This document shows, piece by piece, positions 1 through 4,972 of a stretch of 6,965 bases of DNA. The translations under genes were made by a program, and so were the position numbers. Position 1 is the first letter of the stretch. Each line of letters opens with the position of its first letter. This DNA is from Pseudomonadota bacterium (GTDB lineage Bacteria; Pseudomonadota; Alphaproteobacteria; Rhizobiales; Rhizobiaceae). The notes under the pieces were generated by a model. The model ran no database searches and had not been told where the DNA came from. It worked only from the letters and a program-made list of their open reading frames with translations. The stretch covers positions 1 through 6,965 of the forward strand of contig JAEWKX010000355.1 in the NCBI GenBank assembly GCA_023393575.1. The letters run 5' to 3'.

Positions 1-140
<140 letters not shown>

Positions 141-277
141 TTTCGTGTCAACTCACGAAGCACGGCGGCACTCGCCGGGGGCTTTCCCTTGATTTGACCC
201 GCGACTTTTTCGTATTTCCGAAGTTTTCAATATTGCTGTATGGAGGACTGATGTAAGGTCGGCAGAATAGGTGGGCG

Positions 278-478
278 ATGACCTTAACTCCATCGTCAGA
301 GGTCGGAATGGTAAAGAAGATCGATCAAGGGGCAGAGGCCGAACTTCGGCTTGGACGGCGCGTGAGCCGGGAAGTTGGGGGCCTGCTGAATAAGATCGAA
401 AAAGAACCGGTCCCCGATCGCCTTCTCGAACTGGCCCAGCAACTGCAGAAGGCTCTTTTGGAAAAGCTGGACAAATAG
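278..478 (+). CDS. NepR-like small protein (putative anti-sigma factor of the general stress response)
   Basis: This is a 66-residue protein. From about residue 26 it reads LGRRVSREVGGLLNKI, then EKEPVPDRLLELAQQLQKAL. That matches the plan of NepR: an amphipathic helix starting (I/L)G(R/K)xL, then the near-invariant (E/Q)P(V/I)PDR(F/L)xxL second helix. NepR binds and blocks the sigma factor EcfG until phosphorylated PhyR sequesters it. A canonical NepR usually has an aromatic residue in helix 1 and ends in a Leu-Asp pair; here helix 1 is more divergent and the C-terminus is Lys-rich, so this may be a paralogue or a differently tasked relative. Neither phyR nor ecfG is in the window. The start is uncertain: ATG 278 follows a weak AGGTGG, while ATG 308 follows AGAGG with a 5-nt gap and would give 56 residues containing the whole domain. 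No EcfG-type promoter is seen upstream, unlike most genes to its right. Confidence 0.6.
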   Translation: MTLTPSSEVGMVKKIDQGAEAELRLGRRVSREVGGLLNKIEKEPVPDRLLELAQQLQKALLEKLDK

Positions 479-622
479 ACGACGCCGTTTCCCGCTATGC
501 GGCTACCACGGGCAAACGTCCCGAAGCCGATGTCCATCCGGGCATCACCCGCGGAATGTCCTTTTCCGCCGCATGAGTCCCACCGGCTGTGGAAGCCTCC
601 GTTACCGCGAACATTCATTTTC

Positions 623-648
623 GGAACCTTGGCGGCGCCTCCTCCATT
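623..648 (+). promoter_or_regulatory. EcfG/RpoE2-type promoter for the isochorismatase-family hydrolase
   Basis: GGAAC at 623-627 is followed after 17 nt by CATT at 645-648. The -35 box is a full match to the alphaproteobacterial general-stress consensus (GGAAC-N16/17-CGTT, also written GGAAC-N18/19-TT); the -10 box has one deviation (CATT for CGTT). It sits 24 nt before the ATG at 673, so transcription would start only about 15-20 nt before that codon. The activity is inferred. Confidence 0.6.
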
Positions 649-661
649 CAAGCTCTCCATC

Positions 662-667
662 AGGAGG
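662..667 (+). promoter_or_regulatory. Shine-Dalgarno AGGAGG fixing the hydrolase start at 673
   Basis: A perfect AGGAGG is followed by a 5-nt spacer and ATG 673. The longer in-frame start at 589 has no comparable site and lies upstream of the predicted promoter. Confidence 0.75.
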
Positions 668-672
668 AGCAG

Positions 673-1257
673 ATGGAAGATCCGCGTCGTTGTCGTCACC
701 TGTGCATCGACATGCAGCGCATGTTCGCCGAAGACACTCCATGGAACGTGCCGTGGATGGACAAGGTGCGAGGACCGGTCGCCCGTCTGGCAGCGGCACG
801 TCCGGCCGAGACCATATTCACGCGCTTCGTTCCGCCGGTTCGCGCCGACGACAGGCAAGGCACCTGGCGCGACTACTACCGCAAATGGCCGATGATGACA
901 CGGGCGGTCCTGGGCGACGGGATGGTCGACATCCTGCCGGAGCTGCGCGCGCTGGTACCGCCCGCGACCGTTTTCGACAAGGGCATCTATTCTCCCTGGC
1001 TCGACGGCCGGCTTCACCGGTTGCTGCAGGAACAGGAGGTGACGTCGCTGATCATATCCGGCGGCGAGACCGATGTCTGTGTCCTCGCCGCAGTGATGGG
1101 AGCCGTCGACTACGGCTACTCGATCTCCCTGCTCAAGGATGCCATCTGCAGCACGTCCGATCAGACCCACGATGCGACGCTGGAGCTCTACGGCACCCGC
1201 TTTTCTTCCCAGCTTCGCCTTTCGAGCGTTCCGGAAGTGCTCGACTGGTGGGGGTAG
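673..1257 (+). CDS. Isochorismatase-family cysteine hydrolase
   Basis: This 194-residue protein is the usual size for the family, which includes isochorismatases, nicotinamidases and other amidases with an Asp-Lys-Cys triad. The triad is visible: Asp13 in LCIDMQ after the first beta strand, Lys103 in FDKGIYSP, and Cys136 in SGGETDVCVLAA. The last motif is the family's G-(G/V)-x-T-(D/E)-x-C nucleophile elbow and is preceded by LIIS. SDQTHDATLE near residues 162-171 resembles the family's conserved C-terminal helix. The sequence between Asp13 and Lys103 (TRFVPP...GTWRDYYRKWP) does not identify the substrate, so isochorismatase activity should not be assumed. The protein appears cytoplasmic, with no signal peptide or membrane segment. 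ATG 673 is chosen because of its AGGAGG and the promoter at 623-648; starting at 589 would add 28 residues unlike the family. Its stop is followed at once by another stress-type promoter for the BON gene. Confidence 0.88.
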   Translation: MEDPRRCRHLCIDMQRMFAEDTPWNVPWMDKVRGPVARLAAARPAETIFTRFVPPVRADDRQGTWRDYYRKWPMMTRAVLGDGMVDILPELRALVPPATVFDKGIYSPWLDGRLHRLLQEQEVTSLIISGGETDVCVLAAVMGAVDYGYSISLLKDAICSTSDQTHDATLELYGTRFSSQLRLSSVPEVLDWWG

Positions 1258-1259
1258 GC

Positions 1260-1285
1260 GGAACCTTCGAGGCAGTCAGCAGGTT
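1260..1285 (+). promoter_or_regulatory. EcfG/RpoE2-type promoter for the BON/membrane-protein pair
   Basis: GGAAC at 1260-1264 is followed after 17 nt by GGTT at 1282-1285, satisfying GGAAC-N19-TT with one mismatch in the CGTT form. It begins two bases after the hydrolase stop codon and ends 35 nt before the BON ATG. The BON gene could thus be transcribed both by read-through and from this site. A 7-bp inverted repeat (1281-1287/1296-1302) overlaps the -10 and expected start. Confidence 0.55.
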
Positions 1286-1320
1286 CTTTCGACATAGAAC
1301 CTTCAAGACGGAGAGACGCC

Positions 1321-1713
1321 ATGAAACACGAACAGCCCAAACCGGGCCGCCCCGGAGAAACCTCCCAATGGCCCCGCTGGGAGGGACCGGCCGAGAGCCG
1401 CCCGCGCGGCTACCTCCAGGGAGAGGCGAACATCTTCGCGGAGAACGAGGACCAGGAAAAGAAGCGTAGCGTGGCCCCGGCGGGATTTGATCGACCCGAC
1501 GACCAGGTCCGAGCGGCCGTCAACGAGGCGCTGACGCAGGATGCGTTTCTCGATCCGACCAACATCACGGTCGAGGTCAACGACGGTGTCGTTTCGTTGA
1601 CGGGCTCGGTGGCCGGCGAGGCGGATGCCCGGCGCGCCGAGGAATGCGCGATGGCCGTGGCCGGCGTGACGGACTGCAACAACCGGCTGACAGTCGCCGG
1701 CGAGCGTCACTGA
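1321..1713 (+). CDS. BON-domain protein
   Basis: This is a 130-residue protein in two parts. Residues 1-55 are polar, rich in Pro, Arg, Glu and Gly, and probably disordered (includes WPRWEGPAESRPRG). Residues 58-126 form a BON domain: DDQVRAAVNEAL, then the strand ITVEVNDGVVSLTGSV, then a helix (ADARRAEECAMAV) and the final VTDCNNRLTV. BON domains occur in stress and envelope proteins such as OsmY and are thought to bind phospholipid or surfaces. Unlike OsmY, this protein has no signal peptide and only one BON copy, so it is predicted to be cytoplasmic or membrane-peripheral. The start is supported by GGAGAG 7 nt upstream. The next gene begins 22 nt after its stop, which suggests a two-gene operon driven by the EcfG-type promoter at 1260-1285. 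Confidence 0.88.
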   Translation: MKHEQPKPGRPGETSQWPRWEGPAESRPRGYLQGEANIFAENEDQEKKRSVAPAGFDRPDDQVRAAVNEALTQDAFLDPTNITVEVNDGVVSLTGSVAGEADARRAEECAMAVAGVTDCNNRLTVAGERH

Positions 1714-1735
1714 CCCCGAGGAGAGGAGATTACCC

Positions 1736-1918
1736 ATGGCCGACAAGCTTTGGTTCGTCATCGTAGCGCTCGGTCCGGTCCTGCTCGGCATCGTCATCGC
1801 CTACGGCCTGATGCGTCGTCGCCGTCTTAGCACGGCCGAAAAGGTCCGTCAGGAAAAGGCGGTCGAGCGACTTTACGACAAGCCCGAGGGTGGTCGCCAG
1901 CCAACTTTCCGGCAGTAG
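1736..1918 (+). CDS. Small single-pass membrane protein
   Basis: This 60-residue protein has one clear transmembrane segment at residues 5-25 (LWFVIVALGPVLLGIVIAYGL). RRRR follows immediately, then a charged tail (STAEKVRQEKAVERLYDKPEGG). The positive-inside rule places the C-terminus in the cytoplasm. AGGAG at 1724-1728 lies 7 nt before the ATG. I do not recognise a named family, although short proteins of this layout are common in rhizobia. Its spacing of 22 nt after the BON gene indicates co-transcription, and a membrane anchor or partner for the BON protein is a possible but untested role. The stop lies 8 nt before the next promoter (1927-1951). Confidence 0.82.
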   Translation: MADKLWFVIVALGPVLLGIVIAYGLMRRRRLSTAEKVRQEKAVERLYDKPEGGRQPTFRQ

Positions 1919-1926
1919 CGGGTGGC

Positions 1927-1951
1927 GGAACTTTTGCCGGGGCACGCCGTT
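1927..1951 (+). promoter_or_regulatory. EcfG/RpoE2-type promoter for the DUF892 gene (consensus match)
   Basis: GGAAC (1927-1931) and CGTT (1948-1951) are separated by 16 nt, an exact match to the general-stress consensus. The ATG is 41 nt downstream of the -10. It starts 8 nt after the stop of the preceding gene, so the DUF892 gene has its own transcription start. Confidence 0.8.
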
Positions 1952-1992
1952 AACAGCACCGGAAACCCCCCACCCAAATCAGGAGACGAAGC

Positions 1993-2490
1993 ATGGCTAC
2001 GAAGACCCTCGACGACCTGTTCTACGAGACGCTGAAGGACATCTATTACGCGGAGCGCCAGATCGTGAAGGCTCTGCCGAAGATGGCGCGCGGCGCTCAG
2101 GACGAAAAGCTGAAGGCTGCCTTCCTGCAGCACAAGGAAGAGACCGACGGTCAGATCGAGCGCCTGAAGGAGGTCTTCGAGATCATCGGCAAGCGCGCCC
2201 GCGGCAAGACCTGCCCGGCGATCGACGGCATCATCGAAGAAGGCGAAGAGATCCTCGAAGAGTTCAAGGGCACCCCCGCTCTCGACGCTGGCCTCCTCGC
2301 TGCCGCGCAGGCGGTCGAGCACTACGAGATCAGCCGCTACGGCACGCTGTGTGCCTGGGCTCGGCAGCTCGGCCTGAAGGATGCGGTACGACTTCTGGAA
2401 GAAACCCTGGCTGAAGAAAGCAAGACGGACGAGACGCTGACCGGCCTGGCCGAGTCCGCTGTCAACTCCGCAGCCCAGAAGGCAGCCTGA
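1993..2490 (+). CDS. DUF892 / YciE-type ferritin-like protein
   Basis: This 165-residue, almost entirely helical protein has the typical length of the DUF892 (YciE/YciF) family, a ferritin-like four-helix bundle with a di-metal site. It opens with the family signature TLDDLFYETLKDIYYAERQIVKALPKM, cited here for residues 5-31 in two parts: TLDDLFYETLKDIYYA and ERQIVKALPKM. Candidate metal ligands from helix-borne acidic and His residues are Glu21, His47/Glu50, Glu109-His110 with Glu112 (AVEHYEI), and the acidic run near 136-142 (EETLAEES); the assignment is by motif and not structural. E. coli YciE/YciF are stress-induced and a role in metal or oxidative stress is usually supposed, but no reaction is established. 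AGGAG at 1981-1985 precedes the ATG by 7 nt. The gene is monocistronic, between a consensus EcfG promoter and a strong terminator. Confidence 0.93.
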   Translation: MATKTLDDLFYETLKDIYYAERQIVKALPKMARGAQDEKLKAAFLQHKEETDGQIERLKEVFEIIGKRARGKTCPAIDGIIEEGEEILEEFKGTPALDAGLLAAAQAVEHYEISRYGTLCAWARQLGLKDAVRLLEETLAEESKTDETLTGLAESAVNSAAQKAA

Positions 2491-2508
2491 ACAGCTTGCA
2501 GAACCGAT

Positions 2509-2538
2509 GAAAGCCCGGCGGACGGACGCCGGGCTTTC
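2509..2538 (+). terminator. Hairpin terminator between the convergent DUF892 and DUF2188 genes
   Basis: A perfect 12-bp stem (GAAAGCCCGGCG at 2509-2520 with CGCCGGGCTTTC at 2527-2538) encloses a 6-nt loop and is followed by TCTACTT on the plus strand. It lies 19 nt after the DUF892 stop and 11 nt before the end of the minus-strand gene, so it may serve both directions. The U-tract is short. Confidence 0.85.
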
Positions 2539-2548
2539 TCTACTTGAA

Positions 2549-2773
2549 TCAGCTCAGAAAAGAGGCTTGGGGGAACACCGGCGGCCCGACTGGCAGCATT
2601 TCCCCGTTCGCTCCCTTTTGGCGGAAGACACGTTCCCGCTGTTCCCGGAGCAAGTGCCGCTTTGCCGCCTCCACCGCAAGTTCATAGGTATGAAACGCGC
2701 AGCCTGCCTCGACGCCGTTCAGGACGTAGGTCCATCCGTCGCAGTGCGGGATGATGTCACAATACTTGTTCAT
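2549..2773 (-). CDS. DUF2188-like small protein
   Basis: This is a 74-residue minus-strand protein beginning MNKYCDIIPHCDGWTYVLNG. The pattern 'xxIxPHxxGWxYxxxG', followed by a helix starting about 10 residues on (TYELAVEAAKRHLLREQR), is typical of DUF2188-type small proteins that carry the PHxxGW signature; their function is unknown. The C-terminal 25 residues are Pro/Gly-rich. ATG 2773 is chosen because AAGGAG (2782-2787, minus strand) lies 8 nt upstream and a stress-type promoter ends 25 nt upstream. An in-frame ATG at 2920 would start beyond the promoter and yield a low-complexity Arg-rich leader. The gene converges on DUF892 and diverges from the DUF2934 gene. Confidence 0.75.
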   Translation of the reverse strand: MNKYCDIIPHCDGWTYVLNGVEAGCAFHTYELAVEAAKRHLLREQRERVFRQKGANGEMLPVGPPVFPQASFLS

Positions 2774-2781
2774 AACGGTCA

Positions 2782-2787
2782 CTCCTT
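2782..2787 (-). promoter_or_regulatory. Shine-Dalgarno AAGGAG fixing the DUF2188-like start at 2773
   Basis: AAGGAG on the minus strand lies 8 nt before ATG 2773, favouring this start over the longer frame opening at 2920. Confidence 0.65.
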
Positions 2788-2798
2788 CAGCGCGAGCA

Positions 2799-2823
2799 AA
2801 CTCCCCACCCGTCGGAAAGTTCC
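2799..2823 (-). promoter_or_regulatory. EcfG/RpoE2-type promoter for the DUF2188-like gene
   Basis: On the minus strand GGAAC (2823-2819) is followed after 16 nt by AGTT (2802-2799), which fits GGAAC-N18-TT with one mismatch in the CGTT form. It lies 25 nt upstream of ATG 2773. It is back to back with the plus-strand promoter at 2860-2884, the two -35 boxes being 36 nt apart. Confidence 0.6.
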
Positions 2824-2859
2824 CCGCCCTCCCCCGGATTCTGAAATTCCTCCTTCTCT

Positions 2860-2884
2860 GGAACTTCCATTCCGCCGCGGCGTT
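2860..2884 (+). promoter_or_regulatory. EcfG/RpoE2-type promoter for the DUF2934 gene (consensus match)
   Basis: GGAAC (2860-2864) and CGTT (2881-2884) are 16 nt apart, an exact consensus match. ATG 2910 follows 25 nt after the -10 box, with GGAG at 2900-2903. Confidence 0.78.
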
Positions 2885-2909
2885 CGACTTCCGGCGAATG
2901 GAGACATCG

Positions 2910-3167
2910 ATGGCGGACAACGAGGAAGAATGGATTCGCAGGCGGGCCTACTCGCTCTGGGAGGAAGAAGGCCGTCCATCCGGAAGGGATTCCGAGCATT
3001 GGGAAATGGCTCGACGGGAATTGGCGGCATTCAACACCGGCAAGCCGAAGAGGACGCCCCCGCGCACTTCGGCAGCCGCTACGGCCAGGAACTCGTCGGC
3101 ATCCTCCGAGCCTGCACCCGGGAAAACCAGGGCGAAAGCTACCGGAAGGCCGACGAAACAAAGCTGA
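2910..3167 (+). CDS. DUF2934 small protein with basic, disordered tail
   Basis: This is an 85-residue protein. Residues 7-39 (EWIRRRAYSLWEEEGRPSGR, then DSEHWEMARREL) are a clear DUF2934 domain, whose hallmark is 'IRxRAYxLWExxGxPxGxxxxHWxxAxxEL'; its function is unknown. Residues 40-85 are rich in Ala, Ser, Thr, Pro and Lys/Arg (TGKPKRTPPRTSAAATAR...), probably disordered and reminiscent of nucleic-acid-binding tails, though that is inference. The start at 2910 is supported by GGAG with a 6-nt spacer; ATG 2898 is possible but has a poorer context, and starts further upstream precede the promoter at 2860-2884. No terminator is seen before the glgA promoter. Confidence 0.85.
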   Translation: MADNEEEWIRRRAYSLWEEEGRPSGRDSEHWEMARRELAAFNTGKPKRTPPRTSAAATARNSSASSEPAPGKTRAKATGRPTKQS

Positions 3168-3265
3168 TCACCACCAACGTCTCCAGCGAAGCCGGGCTCT
3201 TTCCGATCTGTCAGGCCGGATTTCCGGTGCGTGCTGCTACGAACATCCTAATTCCCTCTTTCCGC

Positions 3266-3291
3266 GGAACGCATGTGCCCGGATTCCCGTT
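3266..3291 (+). promoter_or_regulatory. EcfG/RpoE2-type promoter for glgA (consensus match)
   Basis: GGAAC (3266-3270) and CGTT (3288-3291) are 17 nt apart, an exact consensus match. ATG 3327 follows 35 nt later. The longest in-frame start of glgA, ATG 3273, lies inside the spacer of this promoter and would be missing from its transcript. Confidence 0.75.
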
Positions 3292-3316
3292 GGGCCAGAC
3301 CGGCCCGGTGCACGGT

Positions 3317-3321
3317 GGAGG
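3317..3321 (+). promoter_or_regulatory. Shine-Dalgarno GGAGG supporting the glgA start at 3327
   Basis: GGAGG is followed by a 5-nt spacer and ATG 3327. The ATG at 3423, where homology to glycogen synthases begins, has no comparable site upstream. Confidence 0.65.
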
Positions 3322-3326
3322 CTTGC

Positions 3327-4895
3327 ATGACCAACGCATTCTTCTGGCATGAACCCTTCGCAACGGGACATACCGCAGGCGACGCTCCGTGCGAGGCGAA
3401 GCCCAAGCCAAGCATGTCGCCCATGAAGGTGCTTTCCGTCACGTCGGAAGTCTTCCCGCTGATAAAGACCGGGGGCCTTGCCGATGTGACAGGCTCGCTC
3501 CCCAAGGCCCTGGGGCGCTGCGGGATTGAAACCATAACCCTGGTTCCGGGCTATCCCGCGGTGTTGCGCAAGCTGGGAAGCGCACCTCCGCTTCTGGTGT
3601 TCGACGACCTGCTCGGCGAGCAGGCCTCACTGCTCTATGCTCATATCGACGGGTTGAGCCTTTTGGTCCTTGACTGCCCCGTCCTCTATTCGAGGGATGG
3701 CGGACCTTACGTGGATGCCGCGGGCAGAGACCATCCGGACAATTGGAAACGTTTCGCGCTGCTCAGCCTCGCGGCTGCGGAACTTGCCGGTGGGGCGCTT
3801 CCCGGCTGGGTTCCCGACTTGGTTCATACGCATGACTGGCAGTCCGCGCTGACCTCGGTCTACATGCGTCAGATGTCGCTGCATACGCCCGTCGTGCTGA
3901 CGATCCATAACATCGCCTTCCAGGGCCAGTTTCCCGCCACTCTCCTGCCGGCTCTGGGACTGAGGGCGGACCTCTACTCCATGGATTGCCTGGAGTACTT
4001 CGGAGACATCAGCTACCTGAAGGGCGGCCTGAGGACGTCCGACGCCATCACGACCGTGAGTCCCACCTATGCGCGGGAAATCCTGACGCCTCGCTTCGGC
4101 ATGGGACTGGACGGGGTGCTGGATGAGCGGCGCCTGATGCTTCGCGGCATCGTCAACGGCATCGATCCCGACATCTGGAATCCGGCCTCCGATCCCCACC
4201 TGCCCGTCAACTACAATGCCACCAGCCTCGGGCGCAAACGCGCCAATCGAACCGCGCTTCTCCAGGAATTCGGCCTCGACGCCCAGGATGCAGGTCCGGT
4301 CTTCTCCGCCGTCAGCCGCCTGACATGGCAGAAGGGCATGGACATGCTGGCCGAAACGGCCGACGAGATCGTCTGGAACGGCGGCAAGCTGATCGTCTTC
4401 GGTCAGGGCGACCATGCCATAGAGCGGCAATTGATGGAGGTGGCCTGTCGCCATCCCGGCCGGATGGCGGTCCGCATCGGCTATGACGAGCCGATTGCCC
4501 ACCTCATCCATGGCGGTTCGGATGCGATCGTGCAGCCATCCCGGTTCGAGCCCTGCGGCCGGACCCAGCTCTACGCGCTCCGCTACGGTGCCGTACCTGT
4601 CGTGTCCCGCACCGGCGGTCTTTCCGAGACGATCATCGATGCCAACGACGCAGCCATGTCAGCACGAGTGGCGACCGGGTTCCAGTTTCATCCGGTGACT
4701 GTCGACGGGTTGCGCATGGCGCTGCGCCGTGCCTTGCACGTCTACCAGGATCCGAAACAATGGGCCCGGCTCCAGAACCAGGGGATGAAGGCAAAGTTCT
4801 CCTGGGATCGCAGCGCCCAGCAGTATGCAGCGGTCTATGCGAGCCTGGTCCACGGATCGGGCACCTCCACCATCCGCGGCCCCATCCGGCGATAA
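3327..4895 (+). CDS. glgA: Glycogen synthase (ADP-glucose type, GT5)
   Basis: GlgA transfers glucose from ADP-glucose to the non-reducing end of alpha-1,4-glucan in the cytoplasm. The 522-residue product has the full GT5 set. [20 protein letters not shown] starts at residue 33 and carries the ADP-glucose-binding KTGGL (Lys47, equivalent to E. coli Lys15). HTHDWQ follows at 167-172, then YAREI and GIVNGID with WNPA near 250-285. The C-terminal half has SRLTWQKG (330-337), [11 protein letters not shown] (404-414, with the conserved Glu408) and RTGGLSET (428-435). From Met33 the length is 490, normal for the family. The start is chosen from GGAGG at 3317-3321 and gives a 32-residue extension ([20 protein letters not shown]...) absent from typical GlgA; ATG 3423 would remove it. 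A consensus stress promoter precedes it and no glgC or glgB is adjacent, which suggests a second, stress-inducible copy. It is convergent with glgX. Confidence 0.95.
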   Translation: MTNAFFWHEPFATGHTAGDAPCEAKPKPSMSPMKVLSVTSEVFPLIKTGGLADVTGSLPKALGRCGIETITLVPGYPAVLRKLGSAPPLLVFDDLLGEQASLLYAHIDGLSLLVLDCPVLYSRDGGPYVDAAGRDHPDNWKRFALLSLAAAELAGGALPGWVPDLVHTHDWQSALTSVYMRQMSLHTPVVLTIHNIAFQGQFPATLLPALGLRADLYSMDCLEYFGDISYLKGGLRTSDAITTVSPTYAREILTPRFGMGLDGVLDERRLMLRGIVNGIDPDIWNPASDPHLPVNYNATSLGRKRANRTALLQEFGLDAQDAGPVFSAVSRLTWQKGMDMLAETADEIVWNGGKLIVFGQGDHAIERQLMEVACRHPGRMAVRIGYDEPIAHLIHGGSDAIVQPSRFEPCGRTQLYALRYGAVPVVSRTGGLSETIIDANDAAMSARVATGFQFHPVTVDGLRMALRRALHVYQDPKQWARLQNQGMKAKFSWDRSAQQYAAVYASLVHGSGTSTIRGPIRR

Positions 4896-4920
4896 TCGAA
4901 CCGGCGATACCTGACATGCA

Positions 4921-4949
4921 GAAACCCCGGGATCCCCCGCTCGGGTTTC
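4921..4949. terminator. Possible hairpin terminator between convergent glgA and glgX
   Basis: GAAACCC (4921-4927) can pair with GGGTTTC (4943-4949) over a 15-nt loop in the 77-nt gap between the two stop codons. No clear U-tract follows on either strand, so this is a weak call based on position and pairing. Confidence 0.4.
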
Positions 4950-4972
4950 CCCTTGCCCGCTCTGTGCACGCC

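Noticed and set aside
189..218. Possible housekeeping promoter TTGATT-N18-TATTTC before the NepR-like gene
   Set aside because: Both boxes deviate from consensus and the spacer is long; a chance match in this AT-richer spacer is likely.
551..569. Small inverted repeat GCGGAA/TTCCGC after the NepR-like gene
   Set aside because: Only 6 bp, no U-tract, and 73 nt from the stop; too weak to call a terminator.
478..579. Open reading in frame 1 after the NepR-like gene (DDAVSRYAATTGKRPEADVH...)
   Set aside because: It looks protein-like but has no start codon with a Shine-Dalgarno, and no recognised family; treated as non-coding spacer.
325..1170. Long minus-strand open frame (281 residues) across the NepR-like and hydrolase genes
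   Set aside because: It is opposite two plus-strand genes with recognisable motifs and promoters, and its protein is Arg/Gly-rich with no family pattern; a high-GC shadow.
3627..4511. Minus-strand open frame (294 residues) opposite glgA
   Set aside because: It lies wholly inside glgA, whose motifs are intact; no independent support.
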